Below are positions 8,079 to 17,773 of a DNA stretch of 61,395 nt, piece after piece. The stretch covers positions 1 to 61,395 of the forward strand of contig OMJB01000122.1 in NCBI GenBank assembly GCA_900299255.1, given 5' to 3'. Both the position numbers and the translations under genes were made by a program. Positions within the stretch are counted from its first letter, which is position 1. Every line of letters starts with the position of its first letter. Origin of the DNA: Sphingobacteriales bacterium (GTDB lineage: Bacteria; Bacteroidota; Bacteroidia; Chitinophagales; Chitinophagaceae). The notes beneath the pieces are model-generated. The model did not search any database, was not told the origin of the DNA, and worked only from the letters and a program-made list of their open reading frames with translations.

Positions 8079-8405
8079 TTACGGGAAGTTGTATTTAATG
8101 CCTCTTTCCAAAGCGAATGTGCGAATATCGATTGGAATTAAAGCCGATTCATCGTTTATATTGCAAGTCATAACCAACACATCGTATTCGTTGCCTGTAT
8201 ATAAGCTGAGGGCGCCATCCTTGTCTTTAGATATTTGATAAGCATCTGCAAACTGTTTTTGGGCATCGGGTGAAAAAGGAGCAACCAAGACGTTTTCGAT
8301 AAAGTAGGTTGTGACCCTATCTGTATTAAACTCCGTATCTATCAGATCCTCAAAATCGTCGGCGATCTCAATTGCCTCTTCGAGTGTAAATCCTTTGTCT
8401 TCCAT
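8079..8405 (-). CDS. Hypothetical acidic protein
   Basis: 108 residues, no signal peptide or membrane segment, with an acidic N-terminal helix (EEAIEIADDFEDLID). The upstream oxidoreductase stop and this start abut as TAAATG, so it is translated as the last gene of the four-gene minus-strand operon. I do not recognise a family. Conserved linkage would make it a small accessory factor for the oxidoreductase. Confidence 0.7.
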   Translation of the reverse strand: MEDKGFTLEEAIEIADDFEDLIDTEFNTDRVTTYFIENVLVAPFSPDAQKQFADAYQISKDKDGALSLYTGNEYDVLVMTCNINDESALIPIDIRTFALERGIKYNFP

Positions 8406-9914
8406 TTAAGATGCATTTATTTTTTCCAGTAGATCGTCTATGTTCAACAATTCGCCGCAGGTGATCAATGAGCTGATGGTAACTCCCAGTATACCATGCA
8501 GGTTGAGATTTTGCCCGGTGAGAAACAGATTGGGTATTTTAGTGCGGGCTGCAATGAACGTTTTTACCGGGTCACGGTAATCATTGGCTATACCATACAT
8601 ACTGCCATCTGCAGTACCCTGGTAATCGCGGTATGTGAGCGGAGTAGCTACATAGTAGGCATGTATACACTCCCTTATGTTGGGGAACTTCTGAGCAACA
8701 ACATCCAAAAGTAATTCTGCACGCTGTTCTTTAAACAGTTCATAATCTTCACCTCTATGAGAAGGATGGGAATCAGTACTAAATGTGCCGCTCCATTGAG
8801 CCACATCTGCATCCCGCATATAGGTCATTATGGTGAGGCTGTCGGCAAATTCGTTATGCCTTGAAGAGGCATTGACAAAGAGCGCATATGTGAGTGGCCA
8901 GGCTTCGTTATTATGAACCACGCCCTCCCATGCATCGTTGTGGCGATGATAATAATAATTATGGTTCAGGTATGGGAAAGTATCTTTCTTCAGTACAATA
9001 TTGAGCAGAAAAGTGCCGGCAGTGTTTTCCAGGCTTTTCATTCTGGATCTGTAGGCATTTCTAAACAATTTGCTCTTGGTCATTTCAATAGTCTGTGCCG
9101 GATGCAAATTAGATATAAAGTACTTTGCTGTGACCGTTTCTCCGTTTTCAAGCTCGATATTAGTTGCTTTCTCGTCATCGGCACAAATGGCTGTGACCTT
9201 ACAATTTCTGCGCACCACACCACCGTTCTCAGTAATTCTCCTTTGCAGCTGTTTTGCTATCTGAGAACCGCCATCCACACATTTCCAGGCACTCTCTATG
9301 AAACTGTTTGTTATGAGGGCATGAATGTATAAAGGTGTTTTGTTGCCCTCGCCTGCATACAGCATACTATTGCCTGCCAGCACCTGCTGCAGGCGCTTGT
9401 TGTCTGTAAGAGACTCTATAAAGGTTTTAGTATCTATATGCTGCACTTCTTCCTTTTCCCTGTAGTCGCCATTACGGAGGTTGTAGAGTGGAAACCGGCT
9501 GCACACATGCTTTATTGTATCACAGTATTTATTGAGTGCAGGCTCTTCATCAGGAAAGCTCTTCAGTAACTGCTGCTTGAAATTATCATATCCCTGTGCC
9601 AGCGGATAACTAATATCATCATCGCCAAAACAAATCATATCGAAACCATCTCTATCGAGCTGAACCAGTTTAAGCTTATCCATTATACCCAGGTAACTGA
9701 ATATTTTGTTTAGGTTCTGCCCCTCTCCCAGCCCCCCTATGTAGTGCACACCGGTATCAATAATAGTCTTATCGCGGGAGAAAGTTTGCAGGCAGCCACC
9801 TACCTGCCTGTTCTTTTCCAATACGCAAACTTTGAATCCATTCATGCCCAGAACAGCACCACATACAAGCCCCCCCAGCCCGCTCCCGATGATCACTACA
9901 TCATAGTCATGCAT
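8406..9914 (-). CDS. RetSat/CrtI-like FAD-dependent oxidoreductase
   Basis: 502 residues from the ATG at 9914. The dinucleotide-binding motif VVIIGSGLGGLVCG and the acidic VLEKNRQVGGCLQTF place it in the NAD(P)/FAD oxidoreductase group that includes phytoene desaturases, CrtISO and all-trans-retinol 13,14-reductase. The typical C-terminal FAD block is NLFLTGQNLNLHGILG. It overlaps the end of the MMPL fusion gene by 8 nt. Enzymes of this type are regular members of flexirubin clusters, where a polyene chain is the substrate. The exact reaction is not known. Confidence 0.82.
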   Translation of the reverse strand: MHDYDVVIIGSGLGGLVCGAVLGMNGFKVCVLEKNRQVGGCLQTFSRDKTIIDTGVHYIGGLGEGQNLNKIFSYLGIMDKLKLVQLDRDGFDMICFGDDDISYPLAQGYDNFKQQLLKSFPDEEPALNKYCDTIKHVCSRFPLYNLRNGDYREKEEVQHIDTKTFIESLTDNKRLQQVLAGNSMLYAGEGNKTPLYIHALITNSFIESAWKCVDGGSQIAKQLQRRITENGGVVRRNCKVTAICADDEKATNIELENGETVTAKYFISNLHPAQTIEMTKSKLFRNAYRSRMKSLENTAGTFLLNIVLKKDTFPYLNHNYYYHRHNDAWEGVVHNNEAWPLTYALFVNASSRHNEFADSLTIMTYMRDADVAQWSGTFSTDSHPSHRGEDYELFKEQRAELLLDVVAQKFPNIRECIHAYYVATPLTYRDYQGTADGSMYGIANDYRDPVKTFIAARTKIPNLFLTGQNLNLHGILGVTISSLITCGELLNIDDLLEKINAS

Positions 9915-12900
9915 AAACCGGGGGCTGAATTTTTCTAAGCACAAAAATGATATTGGAAGTGAAACGGGTATTATCTATCTGCTCCACCGACGCATTATTG
10001 CGGGCTGCTATCTCGCGCAACCGGGTTGAAGAAAAGAAAGACAAAGGCTTATCAGAAGTTTTATTGAACTTAAATGCCTTGGTAGAAAAATACTCGGACA
10101 GCACGGTGCCCTTGTGCCTTTTGCCCAGATCAGCGTCGCCATCCCTTACAATAAGCAGCCCATTTTCATTCAGATTATGGATGCACTTGGCAATCAGTTC
10201 CTCCTGCTCATCAGGCTGCAGGTAATGCAATACATCGCTGATAATAATGGCATCGTGCGGTAACACATTATAACGGGTCACATCGGCACATTCGAAATTG
10301 ATATGCTCGTTTCTGAGATAGTTGTGAGCAGCAGTTGCAATTTTCTCGTCATCGTAATCAACACCGGTAATAACCCTTTGGTTAGACAGAAAATGGAGCA
10401 TGTATGCCATAAATCCGTAGCCACAACCGATATCGAGTATCTTACATTTGGCAGGAACCAGTTGATGGAAAGGTTCGTAGTTCTTCTCGAGACCGGTTTT
10501 GATACGCATGTACCACTCCAGGGTGGGGCCTTTGTAGATGTAATTGTATTTGAGCTGCTCCCTGAAGTATTTGGGCACTTCCCGTTCTTGTCTGAGCTTT
10601 TCGTACTCGGCTTTAAAATATCGGGAAATAGATTTGGTACGCTCTGCGTAGCCTGAACCCCAAGTAGCATCTTCGGCTTTAATGCGAGGCAGAAACCGTA
10701 TATTGATCTCTCCGTCTTTGAGCAGGAAGTCGCCCTTGGTTAGTGAGTAGGCCAAACCATGCATCACAATGGGCAGTATATCCAGGCCCAGTTCTTCGGC
10801 AAGGAAAAACGCACCTTTATGAAAGCGCTTAACCTCACCAGAAACAGATCTGGTACCTTCAGGGAAGATAATAACGGAATATCCTTCTTTTACCTTCTCT
10901 TTGAGTTCGGCCGGTGCACCCTCTGCGCCTTCAGTAACGGGATAGTAATCAGCCAGCCGCACAACAGCACCAAATACCGGTGAATTCCATACCCATTTAT
11001 TGGTAAGCAATATTACCTTGGGGTGGAGCGCTGTAGCTACAAGAATATCAAGCACAGACTGGTGGTTGCAGATTATAAGAGCTGGTTTGCTGAAGTCTTC
11101 GTTGAGTGGATTCTCGGTATGTTTTTTGACGTTTGCCATTATGTGTACCAACGACCAGGTAAACTTAGACAAGACAACGTGATAGATATACTTTGCCTTT
11201 TTTCGTGCAAAGGGATTCAACTTGAGCAAGATGAAGCCGATAAAGGCAGCAACAAAACTGCCCACAACAAAATAGGTGAATGCAAATACTGTTTTAGCCC
11301 AGCCAAACAACGTCCATGGTGGACGGCCCTTGCTGACACGATCTGTAATGAGCCAGTTGAACAGGAAGGGAATGAGTACCTGCGATGTGAGCACCACACA
11401 GCAAATACCTACAATAGAAATTACAGCAATAGACCTGAGCGACGGATGCTTTGCAAAGATGAGTATGCCCAGACCAAGAATGGTGGTAATAGCAGAAAGA
11501 AAAATAGATGATTTGAATGAAGACAAATGCTTCTTGCCTGTTTTATACTGCTGCAGCAGCCCATCCATGATGAATATGCTATAGTCGTCTCCGAGGCCGA
11601 AAATAAATGTAGAGAGGATGATATTGACAATATTGAACTTAATACCAAAAATACCCATGATGCCTAGTATCCATACCCAGCTAATGAGCATAGGAATAAA
11701 GGTGATAAGCGTGAGCTCAATGCGGCCGTATGAGAGTAACAATGCCAGGAACACCAGCAAAGAGGTCATCCAGGCAATATTGTTGAATTCTGTGTTGATC
11801 TCGCCTACCAAGCTGTTGGTGGCGTACTGCCTGTCCAACAGAACTATACCGGGCTGGGCATCGAGGGCTTTGGTGAGCAACTCTTTTTGTTTGGGATCTA
11901 CTTTGATAAGGGTAACCAGCGAAACTGTGCCGTGCTTATCAATGATAAAATCATTAAACATACCGGACCGATAAATACCTAGCTCTGTGGGTGCAGTTGC
12001 TGTAAAAGGCTGGTTGAGGAGATTCTCGAATTGACTGAAGGCGGTGCTGCTGAATTTATATTCTGCACCGCCGGTTTTCAGCTGTGTGAGGAGCTGTTGT
12101 TTTTTTGCGGGGGTCCAGTAGTTGTTCCACATGGCTATGCGGGCCTGCTGTTCTTTTTCAGACAAGAGTAACTCCCCTACTCCCGACATCTTCTTAATGA
12201 CACCAGCATGCTGCAGCTCCTGTAGCTTACCGGCTACCCTTTCGTTGTTTTCCAGTGCCTCATTGAGTGTTTTACCTTCGGCCAGCAAATAAAGAGACTG
12301 AGCGGTATAGGCATTGATTGCATTCAGTTTGCTTTCGGCTTCAATCAGTTTTGGCGGCATGTAATTCATCCGCAGCATATCATTCTCAAAACCCACATTT
12401 CGTGCGGTGTAAAAGAATACTATGGTCAAAAGGAAAATAGCACCAATCAGGTATTTGTTTCGCTCAGGTTTAAACTCCGAAAGCTTGTCGAGCCAGCTGT
12501 GGTTATGCTCATGATTATGCTCCTGTTTCTTCTGGGGGTTACGCCCAACGATCCAATGCGGCAGGAAAATCAGCGAATACAGTGTGGCACCCACCAGGCT
12601 GAACGCAGCAAACAAGCCCAGATCGTTGAGCAAGGGCGATGGCACCAATAACAAGCAAAGGAAGCCACCGATGGTGGTGAAGCTGCCAATGGTCATTGGT
12701 GAGGCGACATCGGCAATCACAGCGCGCATTTCGGGCAGGTGCCGGTGGTGATTGAAGATGTGGAGTGAATAATTTACTGCAATACCCAAAACAATAGATC
12801 CGGCACCCAATGCCACTACTGAAATATGCCCTACCAGAAAATAAATAACAGAAAGGGAAAACAGTCCGCCAAACGCTACGGGCAACATGATCAGAACAGG

Positions 12901-13779
12901 AGCCCGCTTTTTACGGAAAAAGAACCCGATAAAAAACACCAGCAGCACAACTGTAATACCCTGCGTGAGCATGGTATCTTTGCGAATCTGTCCGGCATTG
13001 CCAGCCGATACAGCCGCAGCACCAAAATAACTTGCATCAATACCCAGAAAACGTTGTTGCAGGCTGTCGAGCGTATTGTCGAGCGCTTCAAAGAACCGGG
13101 CATTTTTTCCGGTGGCATTGGCCGGGTTGGCGGGCGTTATAAACAACTGCAGGTTACGGTGATTACGGGTCATTATATAACCATCGTAAGAATCGTATTG
13201 GTCATCAATTTTCCTGAGCTTCTTAATGGCTATCCATGACATGCCTACAGGATCGGCCTGAATAATTTTTTTCAGAACCAGGCCTGAGGGCGAAATCAGC
13301 GTGTTGTAGTCGTATGCCAAAGCCGCTTTGATACGGGGAGGTGAGATGAGTGAGTCAATCGTATCATAGTCTCCCTTGTTCAGATATACAGGTAATGCAA
13401 CCTGAATATCCTGCATCAGGTTCATAGCAGTGCTGTCGTCAGACTTACCTTTGATGTGCTTGATGTAAATGGCTAGTTTGCCGTTAGCAGCTTCGGTAAA
13501 TGCTTCAGCAAATGCAACCAGACTATCGGGCAGAGGTTCTTTTGAGGTATCTTTCTGTGAAAAGGTTACGGTAAGCAGATCAGAGAAACGGGAATCCTGA
13601 AAAACCTGCTGGAGTTTGTCGAGCTTTTTCTCGTGCGGGAGAATGCGCGTAATGTCTTCCTCGAGTTTTATGCGTGACGCAAAAAAGCCAACCGCCACAA
13701 ACGAAGCAATGGCAGCCAACCACATAACGCTGCGCCTGCGCTCAAAGAAATTATATATGGCTAAAAAAAAACTCTCCAT
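9907..13779 (-). CDS. Trifunctional MMPL transporter / acyltransferase / methyltransferase fusion
   Basis: 1290 residues in three parts. Residues 1-850 are an RND/MMPL-type exporter with two sets of membrane helices and two large periplasmic loops. Residues about 895-1090 are a PlsC-type acyltransferase with NHQSVLD (His906, Asp911) and FPEGTRS (about 972-978). Residues about 1110-1290 are a class I SAM methyltransferase with ILDIGCG (1114-1120) and GVDYDD. In most aryl-polyene loci these are separate proteins. Fusing them suggests acylation, methylation and export occur at one membrane site. It is second in the minus-strand operon after the GT2, with a 27-bp gap. Confidence 0.9.
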   Translation of the reverse strand: MESFFLAIYNFFERRRSVMWLAAIASFVAVGFFASRIKLEEDITRILPHEKKLDKLQQVFQDSRFSDLLTVTFSQKDTSKEPLPDSLVAFAEAFTEAANGKLAIYIKHIKGKSDDSTAMNLMQDIQVALPVYLNKGDYDTIDSLISPPRIKAALAYDYNTLISPSGLVLKKIIQADPVGMSWIAIKKLRKIDDQYDSYDGYIMTRNHRNLQLFITPANPANATGKNARFFEALDNTLDSLQQRFLGIDASYFGAAAVSAGNAGQIRKDTMLTQGITVVLLVFFIGFFFRKKRAPVLIMLPVAFGGLFSLSVIYFLVGHISVVALGAGSIVLGIAVNYSLHIFNHHRHLPEMRAVIADVASPMTIGSFTTIGGFLCLLLVPSPLLNDLGLFAAFSLVGATLYSLIFLPHWIVGRNPQKKQEHNHEHNHSWLDKLSEFKPERNKYLIGAIFLLTIVFFYTARNVGFENDMLRMNYMPPKLIEAESKLNAINAYTAQSLYLLAEGKTLNEALENNERVAGKLQELQHAGVIKKMSGVGELLLSEKEQQARIAMWNNYWTPAKKQQLLTQLKTGGAEYKFSSTAFSQFENLLNQPFTATAPTELGIYRSGMFNDFIIDKHGTVSLVTLIKVDPKQKELLTKALDAQPGIVLLDRQYATNSLVGEINTEFNNIAWMTSLLVFLALLLSYGRIELTLITFIPMLISWVWILGIMGIFGIKFNIVNIILSTFIFGLGDDYSIFIMDGLLQQYKTGKKHLSSFKSSIFLSAITTILGLGILIFAKHPSLRSIAVISIVGICCVVLTSQVLIPFLFNWLITDRVSKGRPPWTLFGWAKTVFAFTYFVVGSFVAAFIGFILLKLNPFARKKAKYIYHVVLSKFTWSLVHIMANVKKHTENPLNEDFSKPALIICNHQSVLDILVATALHPKVILLTNKWVWNSPVFGAVVRLADYYPVTEGAEGAPAELKEKVKEGYSVIIFPEGTRSVSGEVKRFHKGAFFLAEELGLDILPIVMHGLAYSLTKGDFLLKDGEINIRFLPRIKAEDATWGSGYAERTKSISRYFKAEYEKLRQEREVPKYFREQLKYNYIYKGPTLEWYMRIKTGLEKNYEPFHQLVPAKCKILDIGCGYGFMAYMLHFLSNQRVITGVDYDDEKIATAAHNYLRNEHINFECADVTRYNVLPHDAIIISDVLHYLQPDEQEELIAKCIHNLNENGLLIVRDGDADLGKRHKGTVLSEYFSTKAFKFNKTSDKPLSFFSSTRLREIAARNNASVEQIDNTRFTSNIIFVLRKIQPPVYA

Positions 13780-13806
13780 TTACCTGCAATCGCTAATCTA
13801 CAAATA

Positions 13807-15018
13807 TCATTGTGCCTTTGCACCTTTGCCAGCACTTATTTTTTCCGAGAACTTCAATAATACAAGTGTGATAATAAAACCCAGCAAACCTGCTACTACC
13901 GCCAGCGTGACGCTGCCGAAAACATATTGCTTAATATTCAGCTTGATAGCTTCCAGAGTGATGTTTTTACTGAAGATCAGCGAAACAGTATTGGCCGCTA
14001 CCCAGAACTTGCCAAACACAAAACTGAGAAACACTATGAGCGGAATCATGGGTGGTATGCTGATATTGGACGCAATCAGCGTAAGTGCCTTATTGAGCCT
14101 GAAAAGAGCCGCCAGCACAACCGCTATTGCCATCTGAAAACCCCACAGCGGCACGATACCCATAAATATGCCAAACCCTATTGAAGCTGATTTTTTTAAG
14201 TGCGATTCCTCTTTATTGAACAGGTTTTTGCGCAGCAGATCCTTCACGTTTTCAATCTTCGACATTTTGAGGATGAAATCGCGGGGTTTGATGTAGAGAA
14301 AGGCAACCAGCACCAGTATGGTGTTCAACACACTAATACGGGAAAAATCGGGGCCAGGGCGAAAATGGGATATTCGCTCCTCGCGGGGCGGATAGTACAC
14401 TGTAACGGGAATCCAACTGATCTTAATACCCTTCCATGCACAGCGAACCAGTACCTCCACCTCAAATTCATACCTTGTACCAAAGAAAATGACATTCTTC
14501 ATCAGGTACAGAGGGTATAAACGGTATCCTGATTGCGTATCTGGCGCCTTAAGCCCAGTCTCGACGTAAAACCAGAAATTAGAGAATTTATTGGCAAATG
14601 TGTTCTTGCCAGGCATATTCTCAGAATGGAGATTTCTGGATCCAATAACAACCGCTCGTTTTTCGGTATCGAGTGTAGCCAGAAATGCGGGTAGGTCTTT
14701 GGCGAAATGCTGGCCATCTGAGTCTATAGTGATGGTATAATCGTAACCCAGCTCTGTAGCCTTTTTGAAACCAATGCGCAGTGCCTTGCCTTTTCCTTTG
14801 TTGCGTGGATATTGTACCCGCACAATCTGAGGGAAGCCATCCAGAATGCCTGAAGTACCATCGGTGGAACCATCGTTTACCACAATAACCCTGTCGGTGT
14901 ATTCCAGCACAGAGCTAAGTACCTGCGCAAGCGTACCGGCATTGTTGTATGTGGGAACAATTACACAGGCATTGTGCCTCTCAAATAATTGCCGGTATTG
15001 GTTGTTCAGGTCTGACAA
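13807..15018 (-). CDS. GT2 glycosyltransferase with C-terminal DUF2062 membrane domain
   Basis: 403 residues. Residues about 15-240 are a family 2 glycosyltransferase (VIVPTYNNAGTL, VIVVNDGSTDGT, TITIDSDGQH as the DxD region). Residues about 270-400 form a DUF2062 domain with several membrane helices. The start is a TTG at 15018; an in-frame stop lies a few codons upstream and there is no ATG alternative before the conserved core. It probably transfers a sugar from a lipid or nucleotide donor to the module product. It leads the four-gene minus-strand operon. Confidence 0.85.
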   Translation of the reverse strand: MSDLNNQYRQLFERHNACVIVPTYNNAGTLAQVLSSVLEYTDRVIVVNDGSTDGTSGILDGFPQIVRVQYPRNKGKGKALRIGFKKATELGYDYTITIDSDGQHFAKDLPAFLATLDTEKRAVVIGSRNLHSENMPGKNTFANKFSNFWFYVETGLKAPDTQSGYRLYPLYLMKNVIFFGTRYEFEVEVLVRCAWKGIKISWIPVTVYYPPREERISHFRPGPDFSRISVLNTILVLVAFLYIKPRDFILKMSKIENVKDLLRKNLFNKEESHLKKSASIGFGIFMGIVPLWGFQMAIAVVLAALFRLNKALTLIASNISIPPMIPLIVFLSFVFGKFWVAANTVSLIFSKNITLEAIKLNIKQYVFGSVTLAVVAGLLGFIITLVLLKFSEKISAGKGAKAQ

Positions 15019-15084
15019 ACAGGTGGTGCTTTGGACTTAGGAAATAAAGACATATCAATTATTAACATTTCGATATATCTACCC

Positions 15085-15336
15085 TTAAAGGTGTGCAAAT
15101 TTACACACTAAAAACAGCAAGCAGTATATTATTTGCGGGAAATTAAAAAAGTAAACTGAAGGAATTTTGTTAGGCTCTTGCTTTCTGTGCCGCACAAAGC
15201 TCACCAGGCTCCACAACATCAGAAGTACCAATAAAACCAAAGCCGTATCAGTGCTGATGTATTTGTAATTCTGACAAATAGGAATAATTGTCAACAAAAA
15301 AAAGCGGAATATTGCCGACCAACGATAACTGTACAT
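15085..15336 (-). CDS. Possible small two-helix membrane protein
   Basis: An 83-residue reading frame fills part of the 555-bp gap between the GT2 and C45 genes. It has two hydrophobic stretches (FFLLTIIPI and ALVLLVLLMLWSLVSF), with a basic link RHRKQEPNK. There is no recognisable family, no clear promoter, and codon choice is not distinctive. It may be spurious; the rest of the gap shows only the palindrome at 15091. Confidence 0.22.
   Translation of the reverse strand: MYSYRWSAIFRFFLLTIIPICQNYKYISTDTALVLLVLLMLWSLVSFVRHRKQEPNKIPSVYFFNFPQIIYCLLFLVCKFAHL
15091..15108. promoter_or_regulatory. CRP-like palindrome upstream of the GT2 operon
   Basis: GTGTGCAAATTTACACAC has 8 of 9 positions paired about its centre and the TGTG-N8-CACA geometry of CRP-type sites. 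It is about 75 bp before the GT2 start. It also lies within the 3' end of the doubtful 83-residue frame. Confidence 0.35.
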
Positions 15337-15573
15337 ACCCAGGGCATATATTTTTGTAAGATAATTTATAAATATACTGCAATTTTCGGAATTGATTGGT
15401 TTTTACCGAAAACCAAGCTTAGTTTTTGTTACGTTACAAACGCTCTTAACAAGGCAACCGGATTCAGGATACCATTATTGGTTCAATGTTGAGCAGGTTT
15501 TAAACGCAGTTGCAGGACATTAGTTAACTTGCATCGTAATTTCAAGTATACATTATAAATATTACGCTGTTAA

Positions 15574-17262
15574 TTGGAACAGAAGAAACGAAGCTGGGGG
15601 AGGAAATTGCTGAGGGTTATCGGGTGGATAATGCTGGTGCTGCTGTTGCTAATAACGGGTTTGATTGTTTATGTAGTGAGTGTATCACATATAGACCCGC
15701 CAAAAATCGCTGACCAGTCGGCATTAAAACTAGAGCGGAAACAAATAGATTCCAACTGCTATGCGATAGGTAATAACTGGTTCAGGAAGAGTAAATCGGG
15801 ATTGTGGGAATTGTATGTACAGGGAGCACCGTTTGAACGGGGTGTGATTTGCGGCAAACTTACTGCCGAACTAGTAAAAAGGCAGGAGGATAACTTTACG
15901 GCCCAGATCAGGAAAATGATACCATCAGAGTCATACCTGAAGTTTCTGAAGTACTTTATTGGCTGGTTTAATCGCAACCTTGCCGACCATGTAAACGAAG
16001 AAAACAAGGAGGAGATTTACGGCATTTCTTTCTCGGCATCAGACGACTACGGATACATAGGCACTAAGTATGAGCGGCTGATGAACTACCACGCTGCCCA
16101 TGATATAGGGCATGCGCTGCAAAGCATGGCACTGGTGGGTTGCACTTCATTTGCCACATGGAACGGGAGGTCGGCAGACAGTTCGCTGATACTGGGCAGG
16201 AATTTTGATTTTTATGCGGGCGATAAATTTGCTGAGGACAAAATAGTGGCTTTTTACCACCCTGCGGCGGGATACAGATTTATGATGGTAACCTGGGCAG
16301 GCTTTACCGGAGTGGCATCGGGAATGAATGAACAGGGGCTGACAGTGACCATTAACGCTGATAAGACCAGTATACCTCCGGGCGCAGCAACCCCTGTATC
16401 GCTGGTGGCTAGGGAGATACTGCAGTATGCAAAGAATATTGACGAAGCCTGGGCTATAGCCAAGAAAAGGAAGATGTTTGTTTCTGAGTCGTTTCTGATA
16501 GGATCGGCGAATGACAACAAGGCTGTGGTGATAGAAAAGACGCCGGACAGCATGGATCTGTATGCATCGGACAATAACTTTATTACCTGCGCCAACCATT
16601 TTCAGGGAAAGCAACTGAGCAGGCTGGCATCGAATGAACAGCAGATGAAGGAAAGCGCGTCGCCATACAGATTTGAGCGGCTGAATGAACTGCTGGCGCG
16701 GAGCGGAGCCAACACTGTACAGAAAACAGTAGATATACTCAGAGACCGAGCAGGCGTACATGATGCCAATATTGGCATGGGTAATGAAAAAGCGATGAAC
16801 CAACTGATAGCTCACCACTCGGTGGTGTTTGAACCGAAGAAGCGGCTGGTGTGGGTTTCGACCCAGCCGTGGCAACTGGGGCAGTATGTGGCATATGACC
16901 TGAACAAAATTTTTGCAATGCACGGTCTGACAGGCAATACAGAGGTATGCGACAGTGCGCTTAATATTGCGGCAGATACATTCCTCCAATCCAAAGAATA
17001 CCAGAACTTTGTGGTATTCAGGCAGGTGAAACAGGATATAATGGATGGCAAGGACGCAGATGTGAAGAAAATGGTTCAGGCTAATCCGGAATTTTACAAT
17101 GCTTATGTGCTGGCGGGCGACTACGAATTCAAACACAGGCAGTATAGAGAAGCGAAGCATTACTATGAAGAGGCACTTACTAAGGTGATAGCCACATGGG
17201 GCGAAGAAGAAAAAGTGAGGAAGCAACTAAAGAAGATACAGGAAAAACATCTAGCAGATTAA
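15574..17262 (+). CDS. C45-type NTN hydrolase/acyltransferase with C-terminal TPR-like tail
   Basis: 562 residues. The TTG start at 15574 keeps a basic stretch (KKRSWGRK) before a signal anchor (about 15-36). The family is acyl-CoA:6-aminopenicillanate acyltransferase-like. The predicted self-cleavage nucleophile is Cys190 in ALVGCTSF, followed by LILGRNFDF. The last 60 residues (YNAYVLAGDYEFKHRQYREA) resemble one or two TPR helices. C45 proteins autocatalytically cleave and then form or break amides. They recur in flexirubin loci, role unknown. The gene is followed 11 bp later by the hydroxylase. Confidence 0.83.
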   Translation: MEQKKRSWGRKLLRVIGWIMLVLLLLITGLIVYVVSVSHIDPPKIADQSALKLERKQIDSNCYAIGNNWFRKSKSGLWELYVQGAPFERGVICGKLTAELVKRQEDNFTAQIRKMIPSESYLKFLKYFIGWFNRNLADHVNEENKEEIYGISFSASDDYGYIGTKYERLMNYHAAHDIGHALQSMALVGCTSFATWNGRSADSSLILGRNFDFYAGDKFAEDKIVAFYHPAAGYRFMMVTWAGFTGVASGMNEQGLTVTINADKTSIPPGAATPVSLVAREILQYAKNIDEAWAIAKKRKMFVSESFLIGSANDNKAVVIEKTPDSMDLYASDNNFITCANHFQGKQLSRLASNEQQMKESASPYRFERLNELLARSGANTVQKTVDILRDRAGVHDANIGMGNEKAMNQLIAHHSVVFEPKKRLVWVSTQPWQLGQYVAYDLNKIFAMHGLTGNTEVCDSALNIAADTFLQSKEYQNFVVFRQVKQDIMDGKDADVKKMVQANPEFYNAYVLAGDYEFKHRQYREAKHYYEEALTKVIATWGEEEKVRKQLKKIQEKHLAD

Positions 17263-17273
17263 TCTAGGGCAAA

Positions 17274-17768
17274 ATGAACTATTTGTGGAACGCGCTGGTG
17301 ATACTCTTTGCATTCGTGGGAATGGAGGGGGTGGCATGGGGGTTGCACAAATTTGTGATGCATGGATTCTTGTGGTGGGTGCATAAAGACCACCACATAC
17401 CGCACAACAAGAAATTTGAGCGCAACGATTTTTTTGCGTTGGTATTTGTGTTTCCTAGTTGGCTTTTTATGATGTATGGGATAATGGCTGGATGTGATTA
17501 CAGGCTGTACCTGGGCATAGGTATTACCCTGTATGGATTCTGTTATGTGATGATACATGAGGGGCTGATACACCGGCGTATAAAGGTGCTGGTAACCTCT
17601 AAGAATGTATACCTGCTGGGATTACGGCTGGGGCATTTGTCGCACCATGTGCATGATAAAAGCAAGAACCACAGAAAGGAGGACGATATATGCTACGGCA
17701 TGCTGTGGGTGCCGTACAGGTTCTTTAAAGAAGCAAGGGTGAAAGCTGCGGAGGGTGGTGAGCTTTAA
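17274..17768 (+). CDS. crtZ: CrtZ-like beta-carotene 3-hydroxylase
   Basis: 164 residues with about four membrane helices and the four histidine clusters of the non-haem di-iron hydroxylases: HKFVMH, HKDHH, HEGLIH (HDGLVH in typical CrtZ) and HLSHH. It adds a hydroxyl to the beta-ionone ring of carotenoids. It is probably co-transcribed with the C45 gene. A hydroxyl at this position is what a sulfotransferase or glycosyltransferase would need as an acceptor. Confidence 0.8.
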   Translation: MNYLWNALVILFAFVGMEGVAWGLHKFVMHGFLWWVHKDHHIPHNKKFERNDFFALVFVFPSWLFMMYGIMAGCDYRLYLGIGITLYGFCYVMIHEGLIHRRIKVLVTSKNVYLLGLRLGHLSHHVHDKSKNHRKEDDICYGMLWVPYRFFKEARVKAAEGGEL

Positions 17769-17773
17769 GTTCT

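Noticed and set aside
16147-17226. Long antisense reading frame (359 codons) inside the C45 gene
   Set aside because: It is opposite a protein with clear family motifs and a full-length match; the antisense translation has no recognisable domain and is Cys/His-rich low-quality sequence typical of shadows.
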